Below, piece after piece: positions 1-12,321 of a stretch of DNA of 64,000 bases; the stretch's first letter is position 1; every line of letters starts with the position of its first letter. Where the stretch lies: assembly GCF_035083965.1 (NCBI RefSeq), contig NC_089726.1:21932559-21996558 (forward strand), in the 5' to 3' direction. A program made the position numbers and the translations under genes. This DNA comes from Branchiostoma lanceolatum. Taxonomy: Eukaryota > Chordata > Leptocardii > Amphioxiformes > Branchiostomatidae. The notes under the pieces were generated by a model, which saw nothing but the letters and a program-made list of their open reading frames with translations, made no database searches and was not told where the DNA came from.

Positions 1-539
1 GACATAACAAAACCGTTGCATTTTATAGATGGGGGTATCTTTTTGATGAATCTTTTTCTTAACCTAGCTTGTTTAAAATATCTTAATTGTCTTAAAATTC
101 CCCCAAATGTCCTGAGAATACATGAAGAATTCACGAAAAAAGGAAACAAATTCAATTCAAGTAAAATTCAAACGGGAGGACTAAAAACAATATTTTTCAC
201 ACCCCCGCCGTCAAAGTGGAACCGGCCCAGATCAGGCGATCGTTCGCAGAACGCGTTCGAACGTCCGCCATAAGAGTACCACAGTTTTTCTTTGAGGAAC
301 TGTCAGACGCCGACTTAGAGTCAGTTTTCGGGTCATGGGAAGTTAGGGAAGACGCCCAGGAACATACTTCACCAGCAGTTGAGGGGCAAGGAAGCTGACG
401 AGTGTGACCACAGGCGGTAGGCAAAGGTATTGTCGTTGAATAGCTGCTGAAGTTCCGATCGTGATGAAGTACTCGGCGCGGGGATCACCCGTGCCGAGCT
501 TCCGAGCGAAACCCGAAGCGATGCCGAACAGGGTTCGGT

Positions 540-576
540 GTTCGGCGAAGCCGAACAGTGTTCGGCGGAGCCGAAC
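540..576. repeat. Paired short hairpins, GTTCGGC/GCCGAAC
   Basis: Two consecutive 17-bp hairpins (GTTCGGCGAAGCCGAAC at 540-556 and GTTCGGCGGAGCCGAAC at 560-576) lie in a GC-richer block of about 185-600 that is absent from the other array units. The same pair is present in copy 2 at about 2917-2953. No protein family was recognised in this block, although short open frames exist on both strands. Confidence 0.6.
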
Positions 577-1461
577 TCTGTCTGAGCGAGCCCCGTAGGG
601 TATCCTTTTTTCAGACAACGTTTGCATTGTTGGTTGGATCTAACAACAGGGAGAACGTTAGAATAACGGAACGCTTGAAAGAAAAAAATCGAACATAATA
701 AGGCAAAACTCTAACTTTAATACCTCGTTTTAAACTTGGAAGTTAGTAGAAGGCTTTTATGCACTGCAAATACATTGTTTCATTTGCTCTAAAGCAAAGT
801 TGAATTTAAATTTTTCATACAGAAATGTGAACTTAACAAAACTTTATTTGTCAAGAAATGAGCAATTCTTCGCTCCTGTGATGTCACGCTAGGCAGACCA
901 CATGCTACCGTGAGCAGTGGATCGTAAGTTGCAGAAAAGAATGGAGTTTGACGGTTTAGAATCATGTGTGTTAAAAATTTAAACACTTTAGATTGGCTGC
1001 GGAATGATTTCTACCAACACAGATGAACTTTCAAGCTAAATTTCTGGTGAGAGGTTGTGAACACTGATACTAGGCTATACGCTATCTAACTGTGCCCCCG
1101 GGATTTGAGTTGTGCTCCTTACTTTTGGGTGACGCCTACATCATTTTGATCACCCCTCACACACTAAGTATTTTAGTTTGAAGGCAATTCCTGAAGCAAT
1201 GGTTTTATGATCTTTAGCGTAATGAACTTTACTACAGGTTCCTTGCGAGAGGTTTGCAGATCTTTCGATGTCTAGAAAACGATTGAGCTGCGATCTGCTG
1301 AAGGGCAAATATTGCATCCTCCTACGTGTCACGTAAAACCATCTATTAGTATATGAATACATAAACCATCCTCTGAAAATTGGAGACTTCGTGAATTTTC
1401 TTCAGATTTCCTTGTTTTTTGTTGTTGTGGAAACTAAATCATTCGCTTTACAATTTACGCT

Positions 1462-2052
1462 TTACGTGTCCTTTTTCAAGAGGACAGCATCATTTTGAAT
1501 TTGGCGTCCTTCCTCTTTATTTGGACCCGTCCGCTTACACGAATTGAAAAATCGAACCGACGCCCTGTAGCCCCAACTCGGAGTCAGAATAAACGTTGAC
1601 GTACCAAGAAACACCAATAACATGGCTAATTGTAGGAAAGGTATGTTTATCCACAAGCTGTTCCAGTTTAGATATACCTGGACCCATAAGAAACACTCGA
1701 CAGCTGAGCGTAGGAGGAAAGCGTCGATAAAGACCACCTGATTGATTTTCCAGAACAAGGAGTAGGCTAGCCCCCATTTTACAAGCCAAAAGTTTATTCT
1801 GCCAAATGGATTGATCACCTCGATGCTTAAAATAGCAATAGAAAAGTAGTTACAAAACTTGTAGTAGGCAACATAGAAATAGCCTGCAAACGCTAAACAG
1901 TGGTGAACATGATCCAAGATGTCAAAATGTCCAGTGATCATGAGATCATTGGCTAGGGAGGCCAAGGCGTCAAACATGAAATAACCGGTTGAGACGTAAA
2001 CTACGACGAAGCCAGTGGCTGTAACGGCGTTGACGACGTCTTGATTGCTAAC
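1462..2052 (-). pseudogene. Isolated last exon of a TLC-domain gene
   Basis: This 591-bp exon is intact from its splice acceptor (AG just above 2052) to the stop at 1462. It is collinear with the last exons of copies alpha, beta and gamma. It encodes 196 residues with the paired histidines in VHH and the hydrophobic helices of the TLC domain. Substitutions unique to it include WGLAY where its relatives have CGLAD, YGLAD or CGLAN. No matching exon 1 or exon 2 lies upstream: homology to the TLC intron ends at about 2283, where a dispersed element begins. It is therefore probably a gene fragment, although its open frame shows it was severed recently. A functional role through splicing to an unseen partner cannot be excluded. 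Confidence 0.75.
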
Positions 2053-2283
2053 CTAAGATAACGATAAAAAAGTTGAAAAAGTATAGAAATACAAATAAAT
2101 CAATATCTAACCTTCATCAAAATAACAATTTGTGAAAAAAAAGAAATGGTAAAGATAATGTCGATAGCCGCTATGAAATTTATATTTCATCTTATGCACA
2201 CTGATACGCGCGAGTTACCACATTGACCGTTAGCTAACTCCAACTGACGCAGGCATCAAATCCCCATCATTAACCACTATTAT

Positions 2284-2545
2284 CACATGGCCAGATGGTG
2301 TCGACCAATCAGAAGCCTCCATTGCCCACAATAAGTGGTCTGTTATCACGCCATAACACACCACTTATTGACGTCATGACATAACAAAACCGTTGCATTT
2401 TATAGATGGGGGTATCTTTTTGATGAATCTTTTTCTTAACCTAGCTTGTTTAAAATATCTTAATTGTCTTAAAATTCCCCCAAATGTCCTGAGAATACAT
2501 GAAGAATTCACGAAAAAAGGAAACAAATTCAATTCAAGTAAAATT
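2284..2545. mobile_element. Dispersed element spanning the left unit junction
   Basis: Begins CACATGGCCAGATGGTGTCG directly where homology to the TLC intron stops, and contains the ATAAGTGGT/ACCACTTAT palindrome at 2330-2368. It continues across 2377/2378 into the second unit, so the junction of the tandem copies lies within or next to this element. The portion at 1-170 is the same element cut by the window edge. Confidence 0.8.
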
Positions 2546-4093
2546 CAAACGGGAGGACTAAAAACAATATTTTTCACACCCCCGCCGTCAAAGTGGAACC
2601 GGCCCAGATCAGGCGATCGTTCGCAGAACGCGTTCGAACGTCCGCCATAAGAGTACCACAGTTTTTCTTTGAGGAACTGTCAGACGCCGACTTAGAGTCA
2701 GTTTTCGGGTCATGGGAAGTTAGGGAAGACGCCCAGGAACATACTTCACCAGCAGTTGAGGGGCAAGGAAGCTGACGAGTGTGACCACAGGCGGTAGGCA
2801 AAGGTATTGTCGTTGAATAGCTGCTGAAGTTCCGATCGTGATGAAGTACTCGGCGCGGGGATCACCCGTGCCGAGCTTCCGAGCGAAACCCGAAGCGATG
2901 CCGAACAGGGTTCGGTGTTCGGCGAAGCCGAACAGTGTTCGGCGGAGCCGAACTCTGTCTGAGCGAGCCCCGTAGGGTATCCTTTTTTCAGACAACGTTT
3001 GCATTGTTGGTTGGATCTAACAACAGGGAGAACGTTAGAATAACGGAAAGCTTGTAAGAAAAAAATCGAACATAATAAGGCAAAACTCTAACTTTAATAC
3101 CTCGTTTTAAACTTGGAAGTTAGTAGAAGGCTTTTATGCACTGCAAATACATTGTTTCATTTGCTCTAAAGCAAAGTTGAATTTAAATTTTTCATACAGA
3201 AATGTGAACTTAACAAAACTTTATTTGTCAAGAAATGAGCAATTCTTCGCTCCTGTGATGTCACGCTAGGCAGACCACATGCTACCGTGAGCAGTGGATC
3301 GTAAGTTGCAGAAAAGAATGGAGTTTGACGGTTTAGAATCATGTGTGTTAAAAATTTAAACACTTTAGATTGGCTGCGGAATGATTTCTACCAACACAGA
3401 TGAACTTTCAAGCTAAATTTCTGGTGAGAGGTTGTGAACACTGATACTAGGCTATACGCTATCTAACTGTGCCCCCGGGATTTGAGTTGTGCTCCTTACT
3501 TTTGGGTGACGCCTACATCATTTTGATCACCCCTCACACACTAAGTATTTTAGTTTGAAGGCAATTCCTGAAGCAATGGTTTTATGATCTTTAGCGTAAT
3601 GAACTTTACTACAGGTTCCTTGCGAGAGGTTTGCAGATCTTTCGATGTCTAGAAAACGATTGAGCTGCGATCTGCTGAAGGGCAAATATTGCATCCTCCT
3701 ACGTGTCACGTAAAACCATCTATTAGTATATGAATACATAAACCATCCTCTGAAAATTGGAGACTTCGTGAATTTTCTTCAGATTTCCTTGTTTTTTGTT
3801 GTTGTGGAAACTAAATCATTCGCTTTACAATTTACGCTTTACGTGTCCTTTTTCAAGAGGACAGCATCATTTTGAATTTGGCGTCCTTCCTCTTTATTTG
3901 GACCCGTCCGCTTACACGAATTGAAAAATCGAACCGACGCCCTGTAGCCCCAACTCGGAGTCAGAATAAACGTTGACGTACCAAGAAACACCAATAACAT
4001 GGCTAATTGTAGGAAAGGTATGTTTATCCACAAGCTGTTCCAGTTTAGATATACCTGGACCCATAAGAAACACTCGACAGCTGAGCGTAGGAG
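2378..4093. repeat. 2,377-bp tandem segment, copy 2 (truncated)
   Basis: This is the second copy of the leftmost segment. Identity with copy 1 stops abruptly after 4093, inside the TLC last exon. The next base begins sequence from another part of a TLC gene in the opposite orientation, so the edge is a rearrangement breakpoint rather than gradual divergence. Confidence 0.9.
3839..4093 (-). pseudogene. Truncated TLC last exon
   Basis: This is the 3' 255 bp of the same exon as at 1462-2052, encoding only the last helices and the hydrophilic tail ending in LLKKDT. It is cut at 4093 by the inverted junction. The residues read upstream of the cut come from foreign sequence. No acceptor or upstream exon is available, so it cannot make a TLC protein. 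Confidence 0.85.
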
Positions 4094-4109
4094 TATATGC
4101 AGTTTAAGA

Positions 4110-4283
4110 ATGGGTCTAGTTGAAGCCATCTACCCCGCCCTCGGGACCATCGACTACAGACAACCGATGGTGAAACTCGTCTTCATCGGCGGTTCCTTTC
4201 TGTTTTTCTCCGCCGTGTTCCTAGTCGGCGCCCTGGGATCCAGCGGTCTGAAAAGTTATCAGAACTTATCGTCAAGAAACAAG
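4110..4283 (+). pseudogene. Inverted first coding exon of the TLC gene
   Basis: This 174-bp exon begins MGLVEAIYPALGTIDYRQ and ends SSRNK, followed by a GT donor (GTACGT). It matches exon 1 of the alpha and beta copies but lies on the plus strand, tail-to-tail with the truncated last exon. Homology includes the acceptor (TATATGCAG just before it) and about 60 bp of intron 1, to about 4346, and then stops. No exon 2 follows on the plus strand. A possible polyadenylation hexamer (AATAAA) occurs at about 5068, so a short chimeric transcript is conceivable but unsupported. Confidence 0.8.
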
Positions 4284-4346
4284 GTACGTCTATCGAAAAC
4301 CTCTTATATTAATAAATATATCAGCATGGCTGATAGTCCACATTGA

Positions 4347-5109
4347 GGACGACGGGGAAACCTAATGGGGGGGGGGGGGCATTTCAGAGTGAGCGACGCA
4401 AAGGATGACGGGAGAAACCGTCGTCGGGAGCATGTGAGCGAAAACATGTAATGCGGCGGGTTCCCAACATAAATACCGTACCCTATTGCCCGTGGTGTGA
4501 CCAACAAGAAGCAGCGGGCACACAGAGTCCCCTCCCCACTCATCACATTGTATTTCCCGAAGTAGCAAATCATGACAGACAAAGAAATCGCCCATGAAAC
4601 CTCCTACGTTTCTACCCAAGAGGACCCCAGACCGGTATGTTGACGTTTCTGAGGGGTTTTACCTGACGAAAATTAAAAATATTACTGGCAAAGTGATGTC
4701 GTCTTGTTCAAACCAAACGCCCCCCTCCCCATGGCCCAAGTCACGAACACGTAACTTCCCGAAACCGATGTGTTGGCATCGAAAGAATTACGGTCAAAAT
4801 CGCCCAAATTCTTACAGGTTTGTACCTACATATGCTCGATATGTGTACGCTTCTGTGGGATTTTTTTCCGGCTTGAGTAATAATTATCCGGGGAAACTAC
4901 AACTTGTGGCAAAGGGGAGGTAAACATGTACGATTCTTACCACACCTAGGCGTCTAACAACCTGTCAATTTATAACCGTGTGGGCTCGAAGACAAGTCAC
5001 CGCTTGTTTACATTGGAATATGTGAAGATCATATGTACAATGGATTGATTTTACATGTATAGTATTAAATAAAGAATCTATGTATTATACAGACATTTTT
5101 CTCTCTTAT
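4347..5109. other. Unassigned sequence
   Basis: No recognised gene. The stretch has poly-G and poly-C runs (for example at 4367) and pyrimidine-rich phrases that recur loosely, such as CCCCTCCCCA. A 109-codon plus-strand open frame (4594-4923) shows no family resemblance. The stretch separates the inverted exon from the array unit that begins near 5236. Confidence 0.5.
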
Positions 5110-5234
5110 ATGGGTCAGTTTGGATAGGCTATGTGATAATAACGTTAATGACCCGCCTGTTCCTCGGTGTATATGGTGTCATAACGCCTGGTCATGTGCT
5201 ATAACCACCGAATAAAACCACCGAGTGAGCGAAG
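5110..5234. mobile_element. Half of a foldback MITE
   Basis: This matches one arm of the complete foldback element at about 61650-61868, including GTGTATATGGTGTCATAACG and CACCGAGTGAGCGAAG. The second arm is missing: the sequence passes directly at about 5235 into the array motif GCTTTGCTAATTTATTCG. The breakpoint lies where the neighbouring unit would have carried its non-coding first exon. The element may therefore mark the junction that decapitated that copy. Confidence 0.75.
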
Positions 5235-6165
5235 TGCTTTGCTAATTTATTCGTCACGTAACAATACCACCTGATGATTGTTATCACAGCCTACATGTTG
5301 CTTTCCGAAATCCAATTACTTAAGTATAAAAACTTTTGGTCGAGGTAATACTTACGTGTGGCTTGGTTTGAAATTAAATGTAATGATTTGATAAAATTCT
5401 ATCTATAGGTATACGTATATATCTATCAAGGCACTGCCAACGTTTATAAGGGACTGCGTAATGTTGTCTCATAATCCATGTTCCCAACACTTAAGGACTT
5501 TGTTTTCTTGATATCAGTCAACCTGGCATATCGTATAACATCACAACGGTCTCCATTACGTGACCTGCCGGTATAACCGTCCTTCGGCGTAACACACCAG
5601 CTTCGAGGGCACGCGGCGCGAGAGTAGTTGATTACATTACATCAAATGACCTGTCATAACACATAACTCATCACTAGGCGCATCTAGTTACAAGTGTTTC
5701 TTAAGGTATATTGGTGCCCCTGGTACTAAATTCCACCCAAAGATAGTTTTCAGGGAAATGTGTGAACACATAAGTCAAAACTTTGTAAGTGTGTTACTTT
5801 AAAGGCATGGCTATTTCTTGTTCTCTTTTTAGCTAATCAAGTGTGTATCAGTCGGTACGTCAACCAGCTTATTAGTAATTTTGTACATCATACAAAGTTT
5901 GGACAGTTTCATTCTATCTTCAAGTGATATCTACTGTAGATCTGTTTTCACTTTGGCGGCACTAGCATTCCTGTCGTAATTGTTCGAGCAAAATCTGGCT
6001 GTTGGTTATGCAACCTTTGAAGTTAATCTTCATGTTTTTAGTTCATATATGGATCCCATACTGTTGGCAGTGACGTGGCAGGTTCTTTCGGAATGCTGCA
6101 CGAGGAACTGTCTACTTGTTAGAAAGTCCCCCTCTCACTGGGCTGCGGTACTGCGGCGGAAGCTC

Positions 6166-6351
6166 CACTGCACGAAATGGCCTCGTATCCCGGCGTATAC
6201 AGGGATTCCTCCGGAAATATTCCATATCCCGGTGCGGATTTAGCGTATCCGATATAATTAACGGATACGCTAAATCCGCACCGGGATATGGAATATTTCC
6301 GGAGGAATCCCTGTACGTATACGCCGGGATACGAGGCCATTTCGTGCAGTG
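6166..6351. mobile_element. Hairpin MITE with CACTG ends
   Basis: A 186-bp, almost perfect palindrome starts CACTGCACGAAATGG and ends with its complement. It is flanked by CTC on both sides (6163-6165 and 6352-6354). Paralogous positions in unit beta (near 14590) and unit gamma (near 31687) read AGCTCATTACGG without interruption, so CTC is a 3-bp target duplication. CACT termini with a 3-bp duplication fit the CACTA/EnSpm group; Chapaev, which also starts CACTG, makes 4 bp. It has no coding capacity. Confidence 0.9.
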
Positions 6352-9300
6352 CTCATTACGGCACCGTCGCGAATTTTTCACCAATTTTCATATGCACTCT
6401 CACTTACGTGCGGCACATATTTACGTTTAAAGCCCAGATGAGCAATTTATTTATATAAACATTATTGCTCGACAACCGTACACTGTACAATGTAGGGCAG
6501 TAAATCAACAATACTACAAGTCTAATCTACCCTACAATTATAAGTAAAGCCCCTGTCACATTTTTGAGTACATAAAAGTCCGCATGAGTTGCGTATCAAC
6601 ATGTTTCTGGTTTAGGTTAAGTTTGCAGTCGAAGAAGTGATTTCCTAGGTAGGTGACCTAGTTGGTTAATGTTGATACTTTTGTAAATCTGACTCCAGTT
6701 CGGTCATTAATTTGACTGCCACAGTCAGATCGTGTGAGGTTTCCAACGTAAACCATTCACCATCACAATGCAAAAGCATTAACGTGCATCAAAAATAGTT
6801 TTGAAGTGATGGACAGAATCACTCAAAAACATAGCCCAATCCATCTTGATGGAATTGTACCAATCCTTGAGAATTTTCATCGCCGTGACAGTCGACCCAA
6901 TTTCTTTGAATGATGTTTATTGTAAACATATGGGCTACGTACAGGTCACAAAAGTAGTGTATAGTTAACAGTCACATGTACACATTGTCAAGCAAGCACA
7001 AGAACAATAATCTAAGAAAATTCGATTCTCGCTTCTTTGAGACGGTGACCGTGTTAGCATCAGATGTGTTTTATGATCAAAGGTTTTTCTAGCTTCATTA
7101 TCTTCGCCGATTACGATAGTACTCGGGGAAGATTACATGTTTTTGGTTGAGCCAGCTGTTGGTGGGTCTGTATGTAAGTCAAGAGCATAACTCAATAAAC
7201 CTTTGATGAATCTTTATGATTTTTAGTAGGTGTGTAGTGGTTATACAAAGGACGGTCAACTTTGAAAATGGTTCAAGTTGCGTTTTCCACCAGTACTGCA
7301 GCGGACTTTTAACTTTTTTGTATTTGTTTGTAGGCAAAAAAAGTGACGGAAACATTGATGGATCTTCATGATTTTTTGTAGGTGTGTAGATGTTCTATCG
7401 GATACTGAAAGTACTGCAGCGGAGCTTCAAAATTTTGGAGCATATTTTCTGAAAGTGCTATGGTCATGATTTTTATGTGGTAGGTAGTTCATGCCACAGG
7501 AAGTGAATTGTGTAAGTTAGGCCCCCCTAGCGTCTTGATTGGAACTACAGTGGGTGTTTTTGTTTTGACCTTCGGACATGAATAACTTGAGAAGGGGTCG
7601 ACAGATCGTCGTGAATTTGGCATGTAGAGAGCTCAGATGGAGCTTTACACAATTAATGACTTATTATGCAAATCAGGTGCTAATCTGCATAATTAGTAAG
7701 GATAGTTTTTAGTTCCACTAAATTTCTGATTAGACATGTGACAGTGTTCCCGAAACAGGTCAACAGAGGGCCTTTCCTGAAAGTATAAATAAACAGATGG
7801 GGCACATAACTAAACAGATAGGGCAGTGTCACTACACTCCACGCAGATGTGTGGGTCCGGTTGGTTTTAAACGTGTCCAGTTTAGGCATTTTTGTCCAAC
7901 ACACGGTTGGAGACATAACGAAAAGGGGACAAAATAGAAAGCCTGACAGAAACATCTAGAAACACGTCAAGAACCAGTCGGACCCACGGCCACTCCTCTG
8001 CTCAGAGAGCACAATGCACCAAAACTGCAAAACTGCTAGGTATTACCTAGTACCGTATGGAAAACACATATCATGTACAATGTCTTTCAAAATGTGTATG
8101 ATATGGAATAAAGATTTATTCTATTCATATATATTGACTGCACCATTTAATCATAACTTTCAATACTTTTGATGACCAGTTATAACATATATCAGGACAC
8201 TAGACACACATACTAGTCCTGTACCACCAAATAATTTCTATCCCTTTCAAGACTGGACTTATCCCCCCCATCATAACTTCCAAACGGTATGGTGTATGAT
8301 CAAATTTGCATGGGGTGATAGCATGTAAATATCAATCACTCTCCACAATAAGGCTTGATTATTTGGTCAAGATAATGTGTTCGTGGAACTCTTGTTAAGA
8401 ATATGAAATTGTATTACTAAGGCGTAAAAAGTAGGGAAACATAGACTGTATCAGTCAATAAAGTTCTCTGTGGTAAAATCTATGTAACATATTCTACTAA
8501 AAATGGTGAACATCTTCTATTCTACCTAGATTACAGAATCGACATATTCGTTGTTCCATGGGAGTGCGGTTGATATTTTAACGTTATAATAACCACTTGC
8601 TTCTGCCCAAACCTACCAAAATGATGATTTCTTTAAGTAAGAAGGATTTGGATCTTTCAAATTCTACAAATCTTGCATACAATCTATATACCATCATGAA
8701 TACAACAACAATATGCACCGTATTTCTACGATTATTTCATCAACCCACATTGCCAATATACATGTATGGTCCTCAAACACAAATTTTCAAACAAGTCAAA
8801 CAACTGAATATAGCCTATACACCAATTAGATTTTTTGAGAAGACAATAATCTTGGATCGATCCTGAAGAATGATTCACAAATCTATACAACAATATTAGT
8901 AAAGATTCATATATAATGCATAATAGTAAAATCTACGCGATAAGGTGCTAATATTGTTACAATTAGTATAATCTAAAGCTCTTTGATAGACTATACAAAA
9001 CACCCATCTTAAGATTATGTATAATAAATCCACCTAAACATGATCGTATAACCTTCTGAATGCTAGGGTATCGTTTTTTATCACACAACGTTTGTACTGT
9101 TGGTCGGATCAAACAACAGGGAGAAGGTTAGAATAACGGAACGCTTGCAAGAAATATTCTAACATAACAAGGAAAAACATTGGCTTTAATACCTCGTTTA
9201 CAGCTTGGAGGTTAGTAGAAGGCTTTTATGCACTGCAAATACACCGTATTATTTGCGTTAAAGCAAAATTGAATTGAACTTTTCCATACAGAAAAGTGAA

Positions 9301-9930
9301 CTTAGCAAAACTTTCTTTGTCAAGGAATGAGCGATTCTCCGCTCTTGAGATGTCACGCTGGACAGAACACATGACATCGTGAGCAGTGGATCATAAGTTG
9401 CAGAAAAGACCTCACAAGAACTGGAGTTGGACAGTTTAAAAAGTTTTTGAGTTGAAAACTACACTTTAGCTTGGCTGGGGAATGATTTTTACCGTTACAG
9501 ATGAACTTTCAAGCTAACTTTCTGGTGAAATTTTGTGGACACTGATACTAGTTATATGCTAAAAACTGTGCCCCCGAGATTGAGTTGTGCACCTTACTTT
9601 TGGATGGGGCCTGCATCATTTTGATCATTTCTCGCACAGTACTAAGTACTTTAGTTTGAAGGCAATTCATGAAGCAAAGGTTTTAAGATCTTTTACGTAA
9701 TGAACTTTACTACAGATTCCTTGCGAGAGTGTTGCAGATCTTTTGATGTCTAGAAAACGATTGAGCTGCGATCTACTGAAATGCAAATAGCTGCATCCTC
9801 CTGCATGATGGTGTCCCTATCATGTCACGTAAAACCATCTATTAGTATATGAATAGTGACATAAACCATCCTTTTGTCTTTTTTTTCAGATTTTTTCGTT
9901 GTTTCGTTTGTGAAGACTGAATTATTCGTT

Positions 9931-12321
9931 TTACGTTTCCTTTTTCAAGAGGACAGCATCATTTTGAATTTGGCTTCCTTCCTCTTTACTTGGACCCGTC
10001 CGCTTACACGAATTGAAAAATCGAACTGACGCTATGTAGGCCCAACTCGGAGTGAGAAAAAAAGTCGACGTACCAAGAAACACCAAGTACATGGCTAATT
10101 GTAGAAAAGGTATGTTTACCCACAAGCTATTCCAATGTATATATACCTGGACCCATAAGAAACACTCTGCAACAGAGCGTAGGAGATGGGCGTGGATACG
10201 AACAACCTGATTGATTTTCCAGATCAATGAGTCGGCTAGCCCGCATTTTACGAGCCAAAAGCTGATCATGCCAAATGGAGCGATCACCTCGATGCTTGAA
10301 CTAGCAAGAGAAAAGTAGTTACAAAACTCGTAGTAGGCAACATAAAAATAGCCTGCAAACGCTAAAAAGTGGTGGACATTCTGCAAAATGTCAAAATGTC
10401 CTGTGATCATGAGATCATTGGCAAGGGTGGCCAAGGCGTCAAACATGAAATAACCGGTTGAGACGTAAACTACGACGAAGCCAGTCGGTGTAATGACGTG
10501 GACGATGTCTTGGTTACTAACCTGGGATAAGATTTTAAAAAGTTGAATAAGTATAAGAATACAAACAAATCAATAACTGACTTTCACTCAAATAGCAGTT
10601 TATTAAAGAATGAAATGGTATAGATAATGTAGATAGCCGCTATGTGGCCAACTATGAAACTTATATTTCATCTTATGCACACTGAAAAACGCACGAACAT
10701 ACACACATAAGGACACGGAGTTATCACATTGACCGTTAGCTAACTCCAAATGACGCAAGCATCAAATCCCCATCATTAAAGGCACCCAGAGCATTTTATG
10801 AGGCCCCGCCCACCTACGTCAAAACGTAGAAATGCAAAATTAAAACATACAAATGCAGTTATTTGACGGACAAGCAGTCACTCTCTCATTGGTCGAACCG
10901 GCAATTGTGATGGACAGTCAGGATCAGTCTATTGGGGCTTGGATTTTCCATCAGTTCTCACCACACAACGACATCGTATCTTTGCTCATTTAATGTCGAT
11001 ATGTAATGGTATATTGTTATTGAAACTTACTATGTGTAAGAATGACTAGAAATTGGAGTTATTTATTCAAGTTTCAAGCCTCATAAAATGCTCTGGATGC
11101 CTTTAACCACTATTATCTTACTGCGGATTCTTATCAGTTATATAAATGATACATTTTTTTGTATAATTGACATTTGCTAATGCTTTTCTCTTTATCAGTT
11201 ACAAATGTTATATCTTGGGAAAGCCTATCTTGGAGCGCAGTGGAATCACTCATAAGATTATCTTGCAAAATAGGTCCTAAAGTGGATTTACCCACATGCC
11301 AAATAACACACAGATCCATTCTCAGCTTCTTTACTTATAGAGTTATAACAAGATTAATTCTCCAAAGGATGCATTCGTGAAATATTTGAACTATTTCTAA
11401 AGCAATAATAATACTGTAAGATCTGACTCTGCTGAAATGTGGCGTCTCTCACCTCGTCCCACCAGATGGCCCAGATTCCCACAACTGTTCCGAACGCTCC
11501 GAACAGACATTTGGGAAATCCAAGGTTCCAGATCACCTGAAGCACATATCAGTAAAATATTAATCATCATTTCTTGATTTCCTTTTTTTTTTCAAGTCTT
11601 AATGTGCAGCAAGCATTGGAGAAGGAAGCAGGTTAAGTGGGAATGGAGCATAGACGGCATCGATTCTAGAAATAAGGAGGTTCACGATTCTAGGTACGCA
11701 GGCGCAGCAAAATACGTCAAAGGTGAAGGTCATGGTCTCGATATTCATAACATTGTCCCGCTTTGTTGATGTCTCAGTGGCCTACATTTTTGATCTGCGG
11801 TTAGGGAGATAAAAGGCTCCGGCTCCGGCTCCGCCTTCCAAACCGTGCCCTGGACACAGTGGATAAAACACACAGCTCCTACCGACTCATAATGGCCCTT
11901 TGTTCCTATCTTTTTCGACTTTGACATACCAACACATCTGGCTAAGCATGCGTACTAAGAAGCGTGATCCTCTTTTAAATCAAACGTTTCTGTGCACCCC
12001 TGGTGTTATTCATCTTAATAACCCAACTTTAATCTTTAAAAGTACAGTTAATTGACAAAATGGCGATCGTGACAAGATTTCCTTGCTCAATGTGGTCTAT
12101 TAAACATGCTGACATGTTCTTGATATTAGAGGTCTCGATAGACAAACCTTGCTTCTTGACGATAAGTTCTGATAACTTTTCAGACCGCTGGATCCCAGGG
12201 CGCCGACTAGGAACACGGCGGAGAAAAACAGAAAGGAACCGCCGATGAAGACGAGTTTGACCATCGGTTGTCTGTAGTCGATGGTCCCGAGGGAGGGGTG
12301 GATGGCTTCGACTAGACCCAT
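9931..12321 (-). CDS. TLC-domain membrane protein, copy alpha (TLCD4/TMEM56-like)
   Basis: Coding exons are 12148-12321, 11453-11536 and 9931-10521. All splice in phase 0 with GT-AG borders and give 282 residues. Exon 1 (1-58) carries the first hydrophobic helix. Exon 2 (59-86) contains VIWNLGF and IWAIWWDE, aligning with the helix of TLCD4 that ends in LFDE. Exon 3 (87-282) holds the remaining helices and the paired H136-H137 typical of the TLC core, then a hydrophilic tail ending LLKKET. TLC proteins are multi-pass membrane proteins linked to lipid handling; vertebrate TLCD4 has no settled reaction. The serine/histidine usually found before VVG in exon 2 is replaced by LFGAFG, so activity may differ. 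An acceptor (ATGCAG) lies just before the ATG, which implies a non-coding upstream exon near 13809. A MITE sits in intron 2. The family call is by pattern recognition of the helices and the HH motif. Confidence 0.85.
10780..11102. mobile_element. TTAA-flanked MITE in intron 2 of copy alpha
   Basis: This 323-bp element has terminal inverted repeats AGGCACCCAGAGCATTTTAT and its near-complement, bounded by TTAA at 10776-10779 and 11103-11106. Units beta (near 17706), gamma (near 37783) and the left unit (near 2270) contain a single uninterrupted TTAA, confirming the insertion and its target duplication. TTAA targets are used by the piggyBac and Kolobok superfamilies. A longer relative lies at 60410-61321. 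No coding capacity. Confidence 0.92.

Larger units (their letters stand above)
1..2377. repeat. 2,377-bp tandem segment, copy 1
   Basis: Bases from 1 reappear from 2378 at a constant offset of 2,377 up to 1716/4093, with only a few substitutions (for example near 670/3047). The unit contains a dispersed element at its ends, a GC-richer block (about 185-600), 3'-flank DNA shared with the TLC genes (from about 600) and an isolated TLC last exon. The near-identity indicates a recent duplication. The array may continue left of the window, because base 1 falls inside the unit. Confidence 0.9.

Noticed and set aside
6112..6430. Overlapping open frames on both strands at the CACTG hairpin
   Set aside because: They are mirror images caused by the palindrome; the interrupted site in the paralogs has no gene.
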